A DNA stretch of 64,000 nt from Thermoplasmatales archaeon E-plasma (GTDB lineage Archaea; Thermoplasmatota; Thermoplasmata; Thermoplasmatales; Thermoplasmataceae). Position numbers and translations under genes: made by a program. The stretch is taken from NCBI GenBank assembly GCA_000496135.1, contig KI542675.1, forward strand, positions 496,001 through 560,000, in the 5' to 3' direction. Shown one piece after another: positions 48,192 to 57,728 of this stretch. The notes under the pieces were generated by a model. It ran no database searches. It was not told the DNA's origin and saw nothing but the letters and a program-made list of their open reading frames with translations. The first letter of the stretch is position 1, and each line of letters starts with the position of its first letter.

Positions 48192-49263
48192 ACGCACCCT
48201 TTGAAATTTTCATCATTAAAATTATGAATATTGGAACTCCAAGCAAGCCGGTCACTATCCCTATGGGAAGTATTTCCGGTTTAGCGATATTCCTTGCAAT
48301 ATCATTACAGATTAGCAAGAAAGTTGCCCCGATTATTGCGGAAGATGGAATTACGAATTTGTTCGATCCACCAAAAAGAAGACGGGAAATGTGCGGTATT
48401 ATCAATCCCACGAAACCTATTAAACCACTTATGGAGACTGCAGCCGAAACGCTTATTGCTGTCAACATAAGAAAAGCCCCCTTTGAAAAGTTAACATTGA
48501 CGCCAACGCTCCTGGCATATTCATCACCCATTTGAAGCGCGTTGAGCTCCCTGTAATACATAAAAGTAAGAATCATTGCAATGGTCATAATAGGTATCGT
48601 TATGATCAATTCCGGCGTTGTCATTAATCCAATTGACCCTAGCAACCAGAAAAAGGCCTCATTTTGTAATTTTATATTTGAAAAGAGGAAGAATGCTACA
48701 ATGGCCGACACGAAATAGCTTAAGGCTATTCCTACAAGAAGCAGGAAAAGCCCTGAAATCTTCCCGGATCTCACTGAAACCATAAAAACGATTGAGACTA
48801 TGGCCATGGCAAAAATAAAAGCAAAAATGGATTCAGTATAGAGTCCGAAGAGAGATATACCGAAAGCCAGAACCAGGACAACCCCAAGAGTGGCGCCGCT
48901 GGAAATTCCTATAATGTAGGGTTCAGTGATGGGATTCCGGAAAATACTCTGAATAACAGCACCACCTACACCCAGAGTCGCACCTATAAAAAGAGCCGCG
49001 ATTATAGTAGGTTCGCGTAAAATAGTTACGATCTCATAGCTTGAGGGTTTGATTGAGAAATGGAAATATCCTCCTAACAGAGGAATCTGGGTCAGGAATA
49101 TTTTCAGTATAGTTTCTACTTGCACATTGACGGCACCTAAAAAAATAGAAATAACTGTGGCAACAAACATTAACAAAATTAAAATTAAAAATTTGGTTTT
49201 TGTCAGTCGATTAATTTTCTCCAATCGGTTCAGGCTTGAGTATATTTTTCCCAGTCTTATCAT
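48181..49263 (-). CDS. ABC transporter permease, FecCD/BtuC family
   Basis: Membrane channel for iron-siderophore, haem or cobalamin import; it acts as a homodimer. The 360-residue protein has about ten hydrophobic segments. TLGVGGAVIQSIFRNPITEP and GLIGFVGLIIPHISRLL are the family signatures, the latter near the coupling helix that touches the ATPase. It overlaps the binding-protein gene by four bases (ATGA). Confidence 0.9.
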   Translation of the reverse strand: MIRLGKIYSSLNRLEKINRLTKTKFLILILLMFVATVISIFLGAVNVQVETILKIFLTQIPLLGGYFHFSIKPSSYEIVTILREPTIIAALFIGATLGVGGAVIQSIFRNPITEPYIIGISSGATLGVVLVLAFGISLFGLYTESIFAFIFAMAIVSIVFMVSVRSGKISGLFLLLVGIALSYFVSAIVAFFLFSNIKLQNEAFFWLLGSIGLMTTPELIITIPIMTIAMILTFMYYRELNALQMGDEYARSVGVNVNFSKGAFLMLTAISVSAAVSISGLIGFVGLIIPHISRLLFGGSNKFVIPSSAIIGATFLLICNDIARNIAKPEILPIGIVTGLLGVPIFIILMMKISKGAYEA

Positions 49264-50267
49264 GTGGGCGTCTCATAGTTGAAATTAGGGCTGTATGTTA
49301 ATTTTATGGGAAACGGTGGCAACTCGCTTAACTCTGACAGCATTTTTGCATTTCCCTGGGCTCTCCACTGGAGAAGCCACTGGATGCCATAGACAAATCT
49401 GAAATCTGGATTTGTAAAGTAAGTATCGTTAAAGAATTGTACATAATTATGATTTTTTACAGCATTCGTAGAGTTAAATGGAGCCTGAGACATGTATGAT
49501 GGTGAAGCACAGCAATCTATTAAAATTGCGTTAGGATTAGAACTTGCAATCACCTCAGGTGAAATGGTTGCGAATCCGGACACGTTGAAGATATTTACAA
49601 GATGAGCATATTGCATTTCATCATTGACAAATGTATTTATTCCTGAGGTGTAAATTTCACCATTATATTCACATTCCAGATAGAATGCGGACTCATCGGG
49701 AAGGGACTTTGAAATATTTGACATGTCGGAGAGAGATTGATTAATCCAGTTTGTTATCAGCGTGGCATTGGTGAAGGTACCGGTCAATTCACCAAGCATG
49801 AGAGTTTCATTCTCTATCTGGGCTACACTGTTTGGATTATCTAGAATAAATGGAATGTGAAGGGTATTATTTATCTGCTGACCATATGATGGGACAGTCG
49901 CACCATAGCCCAAAACAGCCTGCGGATTCAGGGATACAAGCTTTTCATTGTTCACGGTAAAGTCATTGCATATTACGGGGGCGTTTCCACCTGGAGGGTA
50001 ATAGTCATATGAGCCCGTGGCTATAACATCTTTGTATGCTCCAAGTGCATAGAGGACGGCAGTTGCTGATGGATCAAGCGAAACAATTCTTGTCAGCGTA
50101 CTGTTAAATGTGAACTTCTGTCCCAGTATATCAGTCACAGTAATTTTTCCACTACCCGAGGCCTGTGATGGTTTGACATATTCCGCATATCCTATGGCCG
50201 ATATTATGACCACTACCACAACGGCAACCGATATGAGCACCTTTATTTTATTTCCACTTAATTTCAT
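49260..50267 (-). CDS. ABC transporter substrate-binding lipoprotein-like protein, FecB/BtuF family
   Basis: Extracellular receptor for the importer. One N-terminal hydrophobic helix (about residues 9-28) anchors it. TVTDILGQKFTFNSTLTRIVSLDPSATAVLYALGA, of which TRIVSLDPSATAVLYALGA is the telling part, opens the binding fold, and SLNPQAVLGYG and SNPNAILIDCC follow. Two adjacent Cys residues there are unusual. I chose the ATG at 50267 (MKLSGNKIK) over one three codons earlier. Iron-chelate or corrinoid is the likely ligand; sequence alone does not decide. Confidence 0.86.
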   Translation of the reverse strand: MKLSGNKIKVLISVAVVVVVIISAIGYAEYVKPSQASGSGKITVTDILGQKFTFNSTLTRIVSLDPSATAVLYALGAYKDVIATGSYDYYPPGGNAPVICNDFTVNNEKLVSLNPQAVLGYGATVPSYGQQINNTLHIPFILDNPNSVAQIENETLMLGELTGTFTNATLITNWINQSLSDMSNISKSLPDESAFYLECEYNGEIYTSGINTFVNDEMQYAHLVNIFNVSGFATISPEVIASSNPNAILIDCCASPSYMSQAPFNSTNAVKNHNYVQFFNDTYFTNPDFRFVYGIQWLLQWRAQGNAKMLSELSELPPFPIKLTYSPNFNYETPT

Positions 50268-50424
50268 AGTAATCACACAAATAATTCTTACTTAACTGAA
50301 ATAATTTTTAGTATAAAATCATTTTCCCTCTTTGAAAATCACTAAAAAATCAGTGAATAGCGAATAAAATACTCCTTTTTCCCATATCAAAAACTTTATA
50401 GATATAAATATAATCGTACAAAAA

Positions 50425-51333
50425 ATGTCCAACAGAAAATATTCAAAAACCAAGAAAGCTCAGGCAGCTGAGAGGGAAGTGGAATCGAAGAAAACTATCC
50501 CTGATTTGTTTAAAGAGAACAGGAAACTGTTTACGGTTATTGCGGCGGTCATTATTGCCGTTATACTTGTTTCTGTATCACTGGAATTTAATATTTTTAA
50601 GGATAATGCTACGAACAGTGTGAGCATTCCGAACCCATTTCCCTGGGGTAGCTTTGTAAAGATATCTGATAATAATTTTGGTAATCAGATTCATTTCTAC
50701 TGGATATCATGGTATGGTTGCCCTATTGGAGCAGCAAACTCATGGGGGCTATATCTTGCTGTTCAGGAGCATATCCCGTCAATAAGCAGTGACATTACTT
50801 TGCACACATCGGATCCATATGATGCAGCGCCTGGTGAACCAGGGCTGCTCTTTAATGGAGACGTATCAAATGGAAATTACTATTTCAGCACTTATTACAT
50901 GTATAATCAATATCATAACGCAACCACGGCAGGTACCCCTATTTCAGGTAACCAGCTTGTTTCTGTGGGTCTTCAGGAGGTAAATTCAACGGAACCTTTA
51001 TTCATAAGTTCAATGATTTATACCATTCAGACTCAAACTCCAAGCCAGACATCCAGTACAGGTGCGCCAATAGCACCCATAGGTGCAAGCGGTTATCATC
51101 TTGTCACAACACTTATAATAACCGGCCCTAATGGTGCGTATTATATGCAGGGGCCTGCTTTTAATCTTGCTGATCTAACTACCGATCCAAGTGTTGCTTC
51201 CCAATACTTAAATAACCCTGCTTACGAAAATTATGTACTTTCTCCAAATTATGTTGATAGCAATATGAAAAACATAGGGGTCATAACAGACTATATGGGA
51301 GAAATAAATACTATTGTAGGAGATGTATCATAA
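50425..51333 (+). CDS. DUF929-like membrane-anchored protein
   Basis: A 302-residue protein with a basic start, one hydrophobic helix at about residues 36-54 and a large outer domain. HFYWISWYGCPIGAANSWGLYLA is the striking motif, of which WYGCPIGAANSWGLYLA recalls the DUF929 family of Sulfolobales and Thermoplasmatales; its lone Cys is reminiscent of redox sites. A Ser/Thr/Gly/Pro stretch near residues 205-225 looks like a flexible linker. It is divergent from the ABC importer with a 150-base shared upstream region. Function unknown. Confidence 0.6.
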   Translation: MSNRKYSKTKKAQAAEREVESKKTIPDLFKENRKLFTVIAAVIIAVILVSVSLEFNIFKDNATNSVSIPNPFPWGSFVKISDNNFGNQIHFYWISWYGCPIGAANSWGLYLAVQEHIPSISSDITLHTSDPYDAAPGEPGLLFNGDVSNGNYYFSTYYMYNQYHNATTAGTPISGNQLVSVGLQEVNSTEPLFISSMIYTIQTQTPSQTSSTGAPIAPIGASGYHLVTTLIITGPNGAYYMQGPAFNLADLTTDPSVASQYLNNPAYENYVLSPNYVDSNMKNIGVITDYMGEINTIVGDVS

Positions 51334-51523
51334 TTTGCTCAGATTTGCAATTGATACTAACGGGGATAATAATAATTTAAACCAAAACTCCGTTGTAAAT
51401 CTTGTACATTTTATTTATCATTTATATAAGAAACATATTAGAAAAGGATCAGGAAAATAATGAAGAAACCAATCTCATTTGATATTTCATGGAACAAACA
51501 TTTTTTTATTAGTTAAATATCCG

Positions 51524-52153
51524 ATGACATTGCCAAAAAATAAAAAGCATCCACTGGAAATGACCGTTCAGGTAAGGAGAACTGATTGTCTAATAACTGA
51601 TGCAACGTTTAATATTCCCGATCTCAAAGGACTGACAAGACTTAAGATAGAAGTTGATGAAACTCTCCATAGTCTTGAAGTAAAGAAGGTTGACGATAAA
51701 ACAATGACTGCACTTAGAAAAGTATCAAGAAAGATAGTTCAGGCTGGCCCTACACGGTTATGGGTATACGGAAAGAGTTGCAGTGCATGTAAATTCATGG
51801 CTCTCAGCGATGCTGTTGTTCTAGGTACAAAGAGCATTGACAGGACTACGGTAAGATTCAGGCTACTTGTCAGTTCAACAGGTAATGCAAGAAAATTGGT
51901 TCATGACCTGGAAGAATCCGGGCTGGAACCTGTAGTCATTGATGGTCCTGAAGAAATAAAGACGGAGATTACGGATAGAGAGAATCAGGTATTGAGGTTG
52001 TGTCTTGATCTGGGCTATTTCGATAATGAACGGGAAGCATCTCTCAAGGACATATCTAAACTCCTTGGAATATCCGTATCATCCTTATCGGAAACACTCA
52101 GACGAGCACTTCGGAAAATCACTGAAGATTATGTCAACAGAAATCCGACATAG
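51524..52153 (+). CDS. transcription regulator with C-terminal HTH-10 domain (Bat-like)
   Basis: About 209 residues. The last 55 residues (LTDREN-like ITDRENQVLRLCLDLGYFD, then LKDISKLLGISVSSLSETLRRA) are the HTH-10 DNA-binding domain of archaeal bacterio-opsin-activator-type regulators. The N-terminal part is a small sensory domain with GKSCSACKFMAL, whose two Cys spaced by two could bind metal or sense oxidation. The ATG at 51524 lies about 20 bases after TTTTTTATT and suits a leaderless start; the frame could also open at 51479. Its targets are unknown; the convergent trp operon and the DUF929 gene are neighbours. Confidence 0.75.
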   Translation: MTLPKNKKHPLEMTVQVRRTDCLITDATFNIPDLKGLTRLKIEVDETLHSLEVKKVDDKTMTALRKVSRKIVQAGPTRLWVYGKSCSACKFMALSDAVVLGTKSIDRTTVRFRLLVSSTGNARKLVHDLEESGLEPVVIDGPEEIKTEITDRENQVLRLCLDLGYFDNEREASLKDISKLLGISVSSLSETLRRALRKITEDYVNRNPT

Positions 52154-52192
52154 TAAATTATGGTAAAAACTTGAAAATAGTTGGATTTAAAA

Positions 52193-52975
52193 TTAAAATT
52201 TTGACATGGTTTCCCTTAGGATATTTACCCTTTTGTATAACAATTCAAACTGCTTAAAATTCAGTTGTTGTTTGCTATCGCTCAAGGCTTCCTGAGGCTC
52301 AGGATGAACTTCAATCATTAAACCATCCGCCCCTGCACCCACAGCAGCCAGCGATAAAGGTTCAACATATCTGGCAAGACCGGCCGGATGGCTTGGATCC
52401 ACATATACAGGATATGGTACTCTTTCCTTAAGAACGGGAACCGCTGATATGTCCAGTGTGAATCTGGTTGCATTCTCGAATGTTCTAATTCCTCTTTCCA
52501 CCATTATAATCTGGCTATTTCCAGCCCCTGAAATATATTCGGAGGCCTGAACGAATTCATCTATTGTGTTGCCGAATCCACGTTTTATCAGGACAGGTCT
52601 ATTGAGCTCTCCAACTCTTCTGAGAAGAGAAAAATTCTGGCAGTTCCTGCTTCCTATCTGCAGGATATCAGCATATTTTGTAACTGTTGTCAGGTTGTCA
52701 GAATCCATCACTTCTGTTACTATGTTGATCCCTGTTTCCTCCTTGGCCATTGCCAGTATTTTTAATCCCTCTTCCTTGAGACCCTGGAAACTTTTTGGCG
52801 AGGTTCTTGGCTTATATGCACCGCCTCTCATGAAATTTATTCCCAAAGTTTTGAGAAATCTGGCCGTTTCAATAACCTGCTCTTCACTCTCAACTGCGCA
52901 TGGCCCAGCTATAAAAATGAATTTTTCTTTACTGAAAAGATCCTCAATTGTAAGATCTGGAGCCATCATACCCAA
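52193..52975 (-). CDS. aroF: 3-deoxy-7-phosphoheptulonate (DAHP) synthase, type I-beta
   Basis: First enzyme of the shikimate pathway, joining PEP and erythrose-4-phosphate. IAGPCAVESEEQ carries the metal-site Cys, MRGGAYKPRTSP holds substrate residues, and VDPSHPAGLARYVEPL has the His. The 260-residue single-domain form lacks a regulatory domain. It overlaps trpC by up to 32 bases (starts at 52975, 52969 and 52966 are possible), making it the last gene of the trp operon and linking aromatic precursor supply to tryptophan demand. Confidence 0.93.
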   Translation of the reverse strand: MGMMAPDLTIEDLFSKEKFIFIAGPCAVESEEQVIETARFLKTLGINFMRGGAYKPRTSPKSFQGLKEEGLKILAMAKEETGINIVTEVMDSDNLTTVTKYADILQIGSRNCQNFSLLRRVGELNRPVLIKRGFGNTIDEFVQASEYISGAGNSQIIMVERGIRTFENATRFTLDISAVPVLKERVPYPVYVDPSHPAGLARYVEPLSLAAVGAGADGLMIEVHPEPQEALSDSKQQLNFKQFELLYKRVNILRETMSKF

Positions 52976-53717
52976 TCACCCCCAAGTTTTTAATTTCTCT
53001 CAAAAACTCTTTGTCTTTCAATACTGCCTCACCTATAAGATATCCGTCAAATTTTAGTTCGTTTATCCTCTCAATATTTTCACCATTTATTCCGCTCTCC
53101 AGAATGAACGGATTGTCAGTTTCATCAATCAAATTGTTTATCATTTCCTCTTCGCCTTCCATTTTTAATGTCCTCAGATTCCTTCTATTATATCCGATTA
53201 TCAACCCATCCATTGATTTGATCATATCGAATCGATCTTTTTCATGAAATTCAACAAGCACATCCAGGCCAAGTGCCTTCGCATAACCTGAAAGGTCTCT
53301 AACCTGATCGGTGGATAGAAAATCTGAAATCAGGAGAATACAATCAAAATTCTCAGAATAAGCCTTATCTATCATTACCTTCCGATCAACAAAATCTTTC
53401 ATGAGTAGAGGTTTGTTCATTCTCACAAAACCCTTTGAGTCATCGAACTTCCCGCCAAAGTAAAGAGGTTCTGTGAGAATACTGAACGCGTTGCAATATC
53501 CATTCGAAGCACTGGCAAATTCTTCCGGATCAGCGTAGTTTATATTTTTAAATCCAGATGCAGAAGATCGTTTAAATTCAAATATGGTGGCTCTCTTACC
53601 GTTATCCCTGCATTGCATAATTTCGTCACGCAAACTGATAACCGGCCTTGTCCTTTCATTGATGCAGGTAAAATCTCTACGTGAATTATTTCTGTAAATT
53701 TCTTCAACAATAGTCAA
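52944..53717 (-). CDS. trpC: indole-3-glycerol-phosphate synthase
   Basis: Closes the indole ring in tryptophan synthesis. The TIM-barrel signatures are IFEFKRSSASG, LMKDFVD, VLVEFHEKDRF, GYNRRNLRTL (the usual N-N-R-L segment) and FDGYLIGEAVLK. The 257-residue length is normal. It overlaps trpG by four bases and aroF at its end. Confidence 0.92.
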   Translation of the reverse strand: MTIVEEIYRNNSRRDFTCINERTRPVISLRDEIMQCRDNGKRATIFEFKRSSASGFKNINYADPEEFASASNGYCNAFSILTEPLYFGGKFDDSKGFVRMNKPLLMKDFVDRKVMIDKAYSENFDCILLISDFLSTDQVRDLSGYAKALGLDVLVEFHEKDRFDMIKSMDGLIIGYNRRNLRTLKMEGEEEMINNLIDETDNPFILESGINGENIERINELKFDGYLIGEAVLKDKEFLREIKNLGVIGYDGSRSYN

Positions 53718-54292
53718 AGCGCACCACTCATGAAATTTCTGAATATGGTCTCCCCGAACTGGGAATAATAACTTTCCGGGTGAAACTGAACTCCAAATAT
53801 GGATTCGTCTTTTGTATGGAAACCCATTACAGTCTCATCCTTCTCGGAAACACAATCAATTATGATGTTTTCATTGGGTTTTATGGCAAGAGAATGATAT
53901 CGTATCACGTTAAAAGTATCCGGCACATTTTCATATAAGGGAGATTTCTGATGCTTTACCCGGTCCACCTGTCCATGCATCAGCTGCCTTGAAAGTATGA
54001 TTTCACTGCCAAGATAGTGTGCAAGAAACTGGTGTCCAAAGCAAATTCCCAATACTTTTGCACCAGGCGTTATGGAATCCATCATTGAATACAGATTTCC
54101 GGAGTCCTTCCTGTTTACGGGGTTTCCCGGACCCGGTGATATAATTATTCTCTCATATTTCTCAACGTTTTGAATGTCTTCATCGTCATTGAGCTTCACG
54201 TCAACATCTGCCCCTATACCAAGAAGAATCTGGTATATATTATAAACAAAAGAATCGTGGTTGTTAATCAATAACACTTTCGTTCTGAACAC
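53714..54292 (-). CDS. trpG: anthranilate synthase, glutamine amidotransferase component
   Basis: Supplies ammonia from glutamine to TrpE. The class I triad is complete: Cys in LGICFGHQFLA, and His and Glu in GVQFHPESYY. INNHDSFVYNIYQILLG opens the protein. The 192 residues and INNHDSFVYN start are usual. It begins 29 bases inside the end of trpE, a deep overlap that implies coupled translation and matched subunit amounts. Confidence 0.94.
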   Translation of the reverse strand: MFRTKVLLINNHDSFVYNIYQILLGIGADVDVKLNDDEDIQNVEKYERIIISPGPGNPVNRKDSGNLYSMMDSITPGAKVLGICFGHQFLAHYLGSEIILSRQLMHGQVDRVKHQKSPLYENVPDTFNVIRYHSLAIKPNENIIIDCVSEKDETVMGFHTKDESIFGVQFHPESYYSQFGETIFRNFMSGAL

Positions 54293-55409
54293 CCCCTAAA
54301 ACCGTTGCTGCTTTTGCAAAAACTTCCCTGTTTTCATTTTCCGGAACAGAATCTTTCACAATGCCTGCCCCCGCCCTTGTAACAATTTCTCCGTTCATTG
54401 TATAGAGTGATCTTATGCAGAGAGCCATATCTATATAAGAATTTGAATAAATGCCTGCTGCTCCTGAATATGGGCCTCTCTCCCCTTTCTCATATTCCAA
54501 TATTAATTCCAGAGCCCTCTCCTTTGGTGCGCCAGAAACAGTTCCTGCAGGAAAAACCGCCTGTAAAAGATCTGCGGCATCCAGATCATTTCTTATGAGT
54601 GACTCAACATCGCTCAGTATATGAATAACTGATGCGAATTTCTTAATATAATGGGATTTTACAACCTTAACAGTTCCCGGAACAGATACTTTTCCCAGGT
54701 CATTTCTCGCCAGGTCAACCAGCATTCTGTGCTCGAGCAGTTCTTTTTCATCAGAGAGCAGTTCCTGATATATCTGATTAAAGGTTTTTCCATTTCCTGA
54801 AATAGGTCTGGTTCCTGCAATGGGATTGATCAGGCATTTCCTGTTTTGAAGCTTTACAAGGCTTTCTGGTGAGCTTCCCATAAGAATATTCTTTCCAATC
54901 TTAAAGAAAAACACGTAGGCTGAGCGATCATGAGTTAGAAAATACTCCAGAGTTGGAATTAAGGATATGTTCCCAACAGAAATCTCCCTGGATAGTACCA
55001 CCTGCAGTAGTTCTCCGTTTCTTATTCTCTTTACTGATTTTTCAACACTTTCCATGTATTCGGTATCCAGTTCAGTAAAGATTGGGGTAAATTGTTGAAA
55101 TGCTTCATTGCGTCTGAAATTTCCCTCTATTTTCCTGGAATTAATAATGCAATATCCCTTTGGCCAGTTCTTTTCTTCCACACTAATATTTGAATAAACA
55201 TCAGAAATCATGCCGAAGGTCAGGATCACGGGGCATTGCTCACCGGCAAGTTCTCTCAATTCTCTGATTGAATTGATGGAAATACTCTGTCCGTTAAAAA
55301 ACAGACTTTCCTTTCCATCAAGCTTATCTTCTCCTTCAAAGGAGCAAAAATATGCAAAGTCTCCACCTTCCTTCATGAGCTCATCAATTTTTTCAAGCAA
55401 ATGATTCAA
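54264..55409 (-). CDS. trpE: anthranilate synthase component I
   Basis: Converts chorismate to anthranilate using ammonia from TrpG. The chorismate-binding domain fills the C-terminal two thirds: NPIAGTRPISG, AGTVSGAPKERALELI, GPYSGAAGIY and AGAGIVKDSVPENE. At 381 residues it is shorter than many TrpE proteins (about 450-500); the shortening is in the N-terminal feedback domain, so tryptophan inhibition may be weak or altered. It overlaps trpF by 17 bases. Confidence 0.92.
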   Translation of the reverse strand: MNHLLEKIDELMKEGGDFAYFCSFEGEDKLDGKESLFFNGQSISINSIRELRELAGEQCPVILTFGMISDVYSNISVEEKNWPKGYCIINSRKIEGNFRRNEAFQQFTPIFTELDTEYMESVEKSVKRIRNGELLQVVLSREISVGNISLIPTLEYFLTHDRSAYVFFFKIGKNILMGSSPESLVKLQNRKCLINPIAGTRPISGNGKTFNQIYQELLSDEKELLEHRMLVDLARNDLGKVSVPGTVKVVKSHYIKKFASVIHILSDVESLIRNDLDAADLLQAVFPAGTVSGAPKERALELILEYEKGERGPYSGAAGIYSNSYIDMALCIRSLYTMNGEIVTRAGAGIVKDSVPENENREVFAKAATVLGGVQNESVID

Positions 55410-55995
55410 GTGACGATTTCACCTCCCCGATTCTTGTTAGCATTTTAATATCCTTAATACCTGGTGAAACCTCCAAACTGCTGCTTAAATCAACAAATTG
55501 AAATCCCCTCCTTACAATTTCAGGAATATCATCTGGCGTTATACCTCCTGCAAGACCAACATTAACATGGACTGGTTTTAAATCAGCAAGAAGTGTAATA
55601 ATCCTAGGTTTTTGTTCAATTAATACAAGATCTGCTTCTCTTACATATGGTTCAATTCTGAATTCTGGATCAATTACATTGGCCGCCTTTATCACAGATA
55701 TGATCTTTTTCCCTGAAATTTTTCTCATTCTGGAAATTTCTTCCGGCTGGTGGGGATAATGTATTTGAATGTACGCCTCCTCTGAAAAATTATATTTCAT
55801 ATATTCCCTGTCGTCATAAACCCCAGCAACGTTAAATCCCATGGAAACAAGAGAATCAGAAAATTTTGCATCCATAAATCTTTTCGAGGATTTTGCCCTC
55901 ACAACACCTATTATGTCTGCTCCGTTATCCCTAGCTGCATTGGCATCCCTTACTCGGGTAATTCCACAGATCTTAATGGTTAAACTATGATCCAG
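55393..55995 (-). CDS. trpF: phosphoribosylanthranilate isomerase (non-ATG start likely)
   Basis: Isomerises phosphoribosylanthranilate to the ribulose form. LTIKICGITRVRDANAA carries the catalytic Cys, GVVRAKSSKRF and VNVGLAGGITPDDI follow. The first family residues (LTIKICGIT) lie after the end of trpD. The only upstream ATG in frame (56052) would add about 20 foreign residues inside trpD. A perfect AAGGAGG at about 56005-56011 on the minus strand sits nine bases before an in-frame CTG at 55995, which I prefer; ATT codons nearby are alternatives. Confidence 0.85.
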   Translation of the reverse strand: MDHSLTIKICGITRVRDANAARDNGADIIGVVRAKSSKRFMDAKFSDSLVSMGFNVAGVYDDREYMKYNFSEEAYIQIHYPHQPEEISRMRKISGKKIISVIKAANVIDPEFRIEPYVREADLVLIEQKPRIITLLADLKPVHVNVGLAGGITPDDIPEIVRRGFQFVDLSSSLEVSPGIKDIKMLTRIGEVKSSLESFA

Positions 55996-57007
55996 ATAAA
56001 TTCGCCTCCTTGATCTTTCCAATTTCCCTGAGCTTTTGTAAAGCGCTTCCATTTCTTATTGCCCTTATGGCCAGCTCGTATGCATCACTGAAATTTTGTG
56101 TCAAACCATTTGATATTATTGCGGGAGCTGCATTCAAAGCTATAAATTTCGAACAGGCATCATCTTTTCCCGATATACCTTCTATTGTTTTCATATAAAG
56201 ATCATCTCTGTTGTCTGCTGTTACGCAATCAAGGTCATAGTAACGGCCAATGATTTGATCGGATTTTATGGTAAATTCTCTTATGGAATCATTCACCTGC
56301 AGCACTTTTGTATCAGAACCTATGGAAATCTCATCAGTTCCGTCCTCTGCTGTAATAACATACCCTGTTTTTTTCTGATTTCTCATTACCTCTGCATACG
56401 TAAATGGGTCTATTCCTCCAGCCACTCCAACTATAATGATATCCGGATCAAGCGGATTTGTTATTGGGCCCATCAGGTTAAATATTGTTCTGAACTGAAG
56501 TTTTTTTCGAACAGATGAAAATTTTGAAAAAGCAGAGTTATGAAGCGGGGCAAGAATAAATGTGAACGAATGCTTTGAAATCTCTCCTTTAACAGTTTCA
56601 TTATCTTTCTGAAATTCATAACCGATCCGTTCAAGGAAATCAGCGCTGCCCATAAGACCAGTGACACTTCTGTTTCCATGTTTGGCAACTTTAATTTTAA
56701 GTGCAGAGCACACTATTGAAGCTGCTGTGGATACATTTATTGTATTTTTGTGATCGCCCCCGGTTCCAACTATATCAGTTAGACCCGGAATCCTTGTGAG
56801 CGGTGAAAATTTACGCAGTCCTCTGGAAAAACCTGAAATTTCACTAAGACTTTCCCCTTTTATATACAGTGTAGAAAGAACAGAAGCCTTTGTTGCCTCA
56901 GTTACATTCTCGTTGACAAGATAAACTAAAAGCTCTTCTGCTTCCTCTTCCGTAAGGTTGGCTCCCATGACATTTTTAAGAATGATATCAGAATTCATCC
57001 ATGACAC
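55985..57007 (-). CDS. trpD: anthranilate phosphoribosyltransferase
   Basis: Attaches phosphoribose to anthranilate. DIVGTGGDHKNTINVSTAAS binds PRPP, KHGNRSVTGLMGSADFLE lines the anthranilate tunnel, and the later DEISIG loop carries Mg-binding acids. The 340-residue length is normal. It overlaps trpA by 20 bases and contains the trpF start region in its last codons. Confidence 0.94.
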   Translation of the reverse strand: MSWMNSDIILKNVMGANLTEEEAEELLVYLVNENVTEATKASVLSTLYIKGESLSEISGFSRGLRKFSPLTRIPGLTDIVGTGGDHKNTINVSTAASIVCSALKIKVAKHGNRSVTGLMGSADFLERIGYEFQKDNETVKGEISKHSFTFILAPLHNSAFSKFSSVRKKLQFRTIFNLMGPITNPLDPDIIIVGVAGGIDPFTYAEVMRNQKKTGYVITAEDGTDEISIGSDTKVLQVNDSIREFTIKSDQIIGRYYDLDCVTADNRDDLYMKTIEGISGKDDACSKFIALNAAPAIISNGLTQNFSDAYELAIRAIRNGSALQKLREIGKIKEANLSGS

Positions 57008-57728
57008 CCCTCAATTCTTTCAAAACTTTCTTAAATCCTTCAACATCTCCACGCTTCAGGTAATCTATAAACATTGAACCGATGGCTATGCCGTCTGCAC
57101 CGCTTTCCATAACTCTCCTGGCATCTTCCGTATTTGAAATTCCAAAGCCAAAAATAATCTCACGGGAGCCGGAAATCCTCCGGATTCTTTCTCCGGTTTT
57201 TTCGGTGTCCACAGGCACATTAACCCCTGTGGAGGGTTGAATCCCGTGATAAACCCATGAACTGGTTCTTTCAAGCATTGCATGCACAACACCATCTGGC
57301 GTGGACGATGTAAAAAATGGAATCAGTGAAAGGTTCTCCTGATCCATTATTCTGAGCGTGTCTTCCCTTGTATCATAATAATCTATAAGCAAATCGGGAA
57401 ATATGACACCTTCAAAGCCCGAATCCTTAAGATTTTTAATTCCAGTTTCCTGATCTTTCTCAATTGAATTGAGGTAAGTCAGCGCATAGGTTTTAAGACT
57501 TTTATTTCTTAATTCTTTAATCTCCTTACGCATTTCATCCGGTTTAAAATGCTCAATAGATGATCCATGAGTTGTTCTTATCTTCGGGCCATCATAGTAA
57601 GGGTTTTTTACTGGAATACCCAGTTCCACATAGTCTACCAGTTCACTGTTTATTGAAGCAAGAAATGGTCTGATTGTCGCATAATCTGGAAACGGGAATG
57701 TGAAATACACTGCAAGTTTCTTCCTCAA
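56988..57728 (-). CDS. trpA: tryptophan synthase alpha subunit
   Basis: Cleaves indole-3-glycerol phosphate to indole for the beta subunit. [19 protein letters not shown] corresponds to the family's ELGxPFSDPxADGPxIQ loop (Glu catalytic, Asp in DGP), and [12 protein letters not shown] and [12 protein letters not shown] complete the barrel. The change of the usual SDP to KNP is notable but occurs outside the catalytic pair. It overlaps trpB by four bases. Confidence 0.91.
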   Translation of the reverse strand: MRKKLAVYFTFPFPDYATIRPFLASINSELVDYVELGIPVKNPYYDGPKIRTTHGSSIEHFKPDEMRKEIKELRNKSLKTYALTYLNSIEKDQETGIKNLKDSGFEGVIFPDLLIDYYDTREDTLRIMDQENLSLIPFFTSSTPDGVVHAMLERTSSWVYHGIQPSTGVNVPVDTEKTGERIRRISGSREIIFGFGISNTEDARRVMESGADGIAIGSMFIDYLKRGDVEGFKKVLKELRGVMDEF

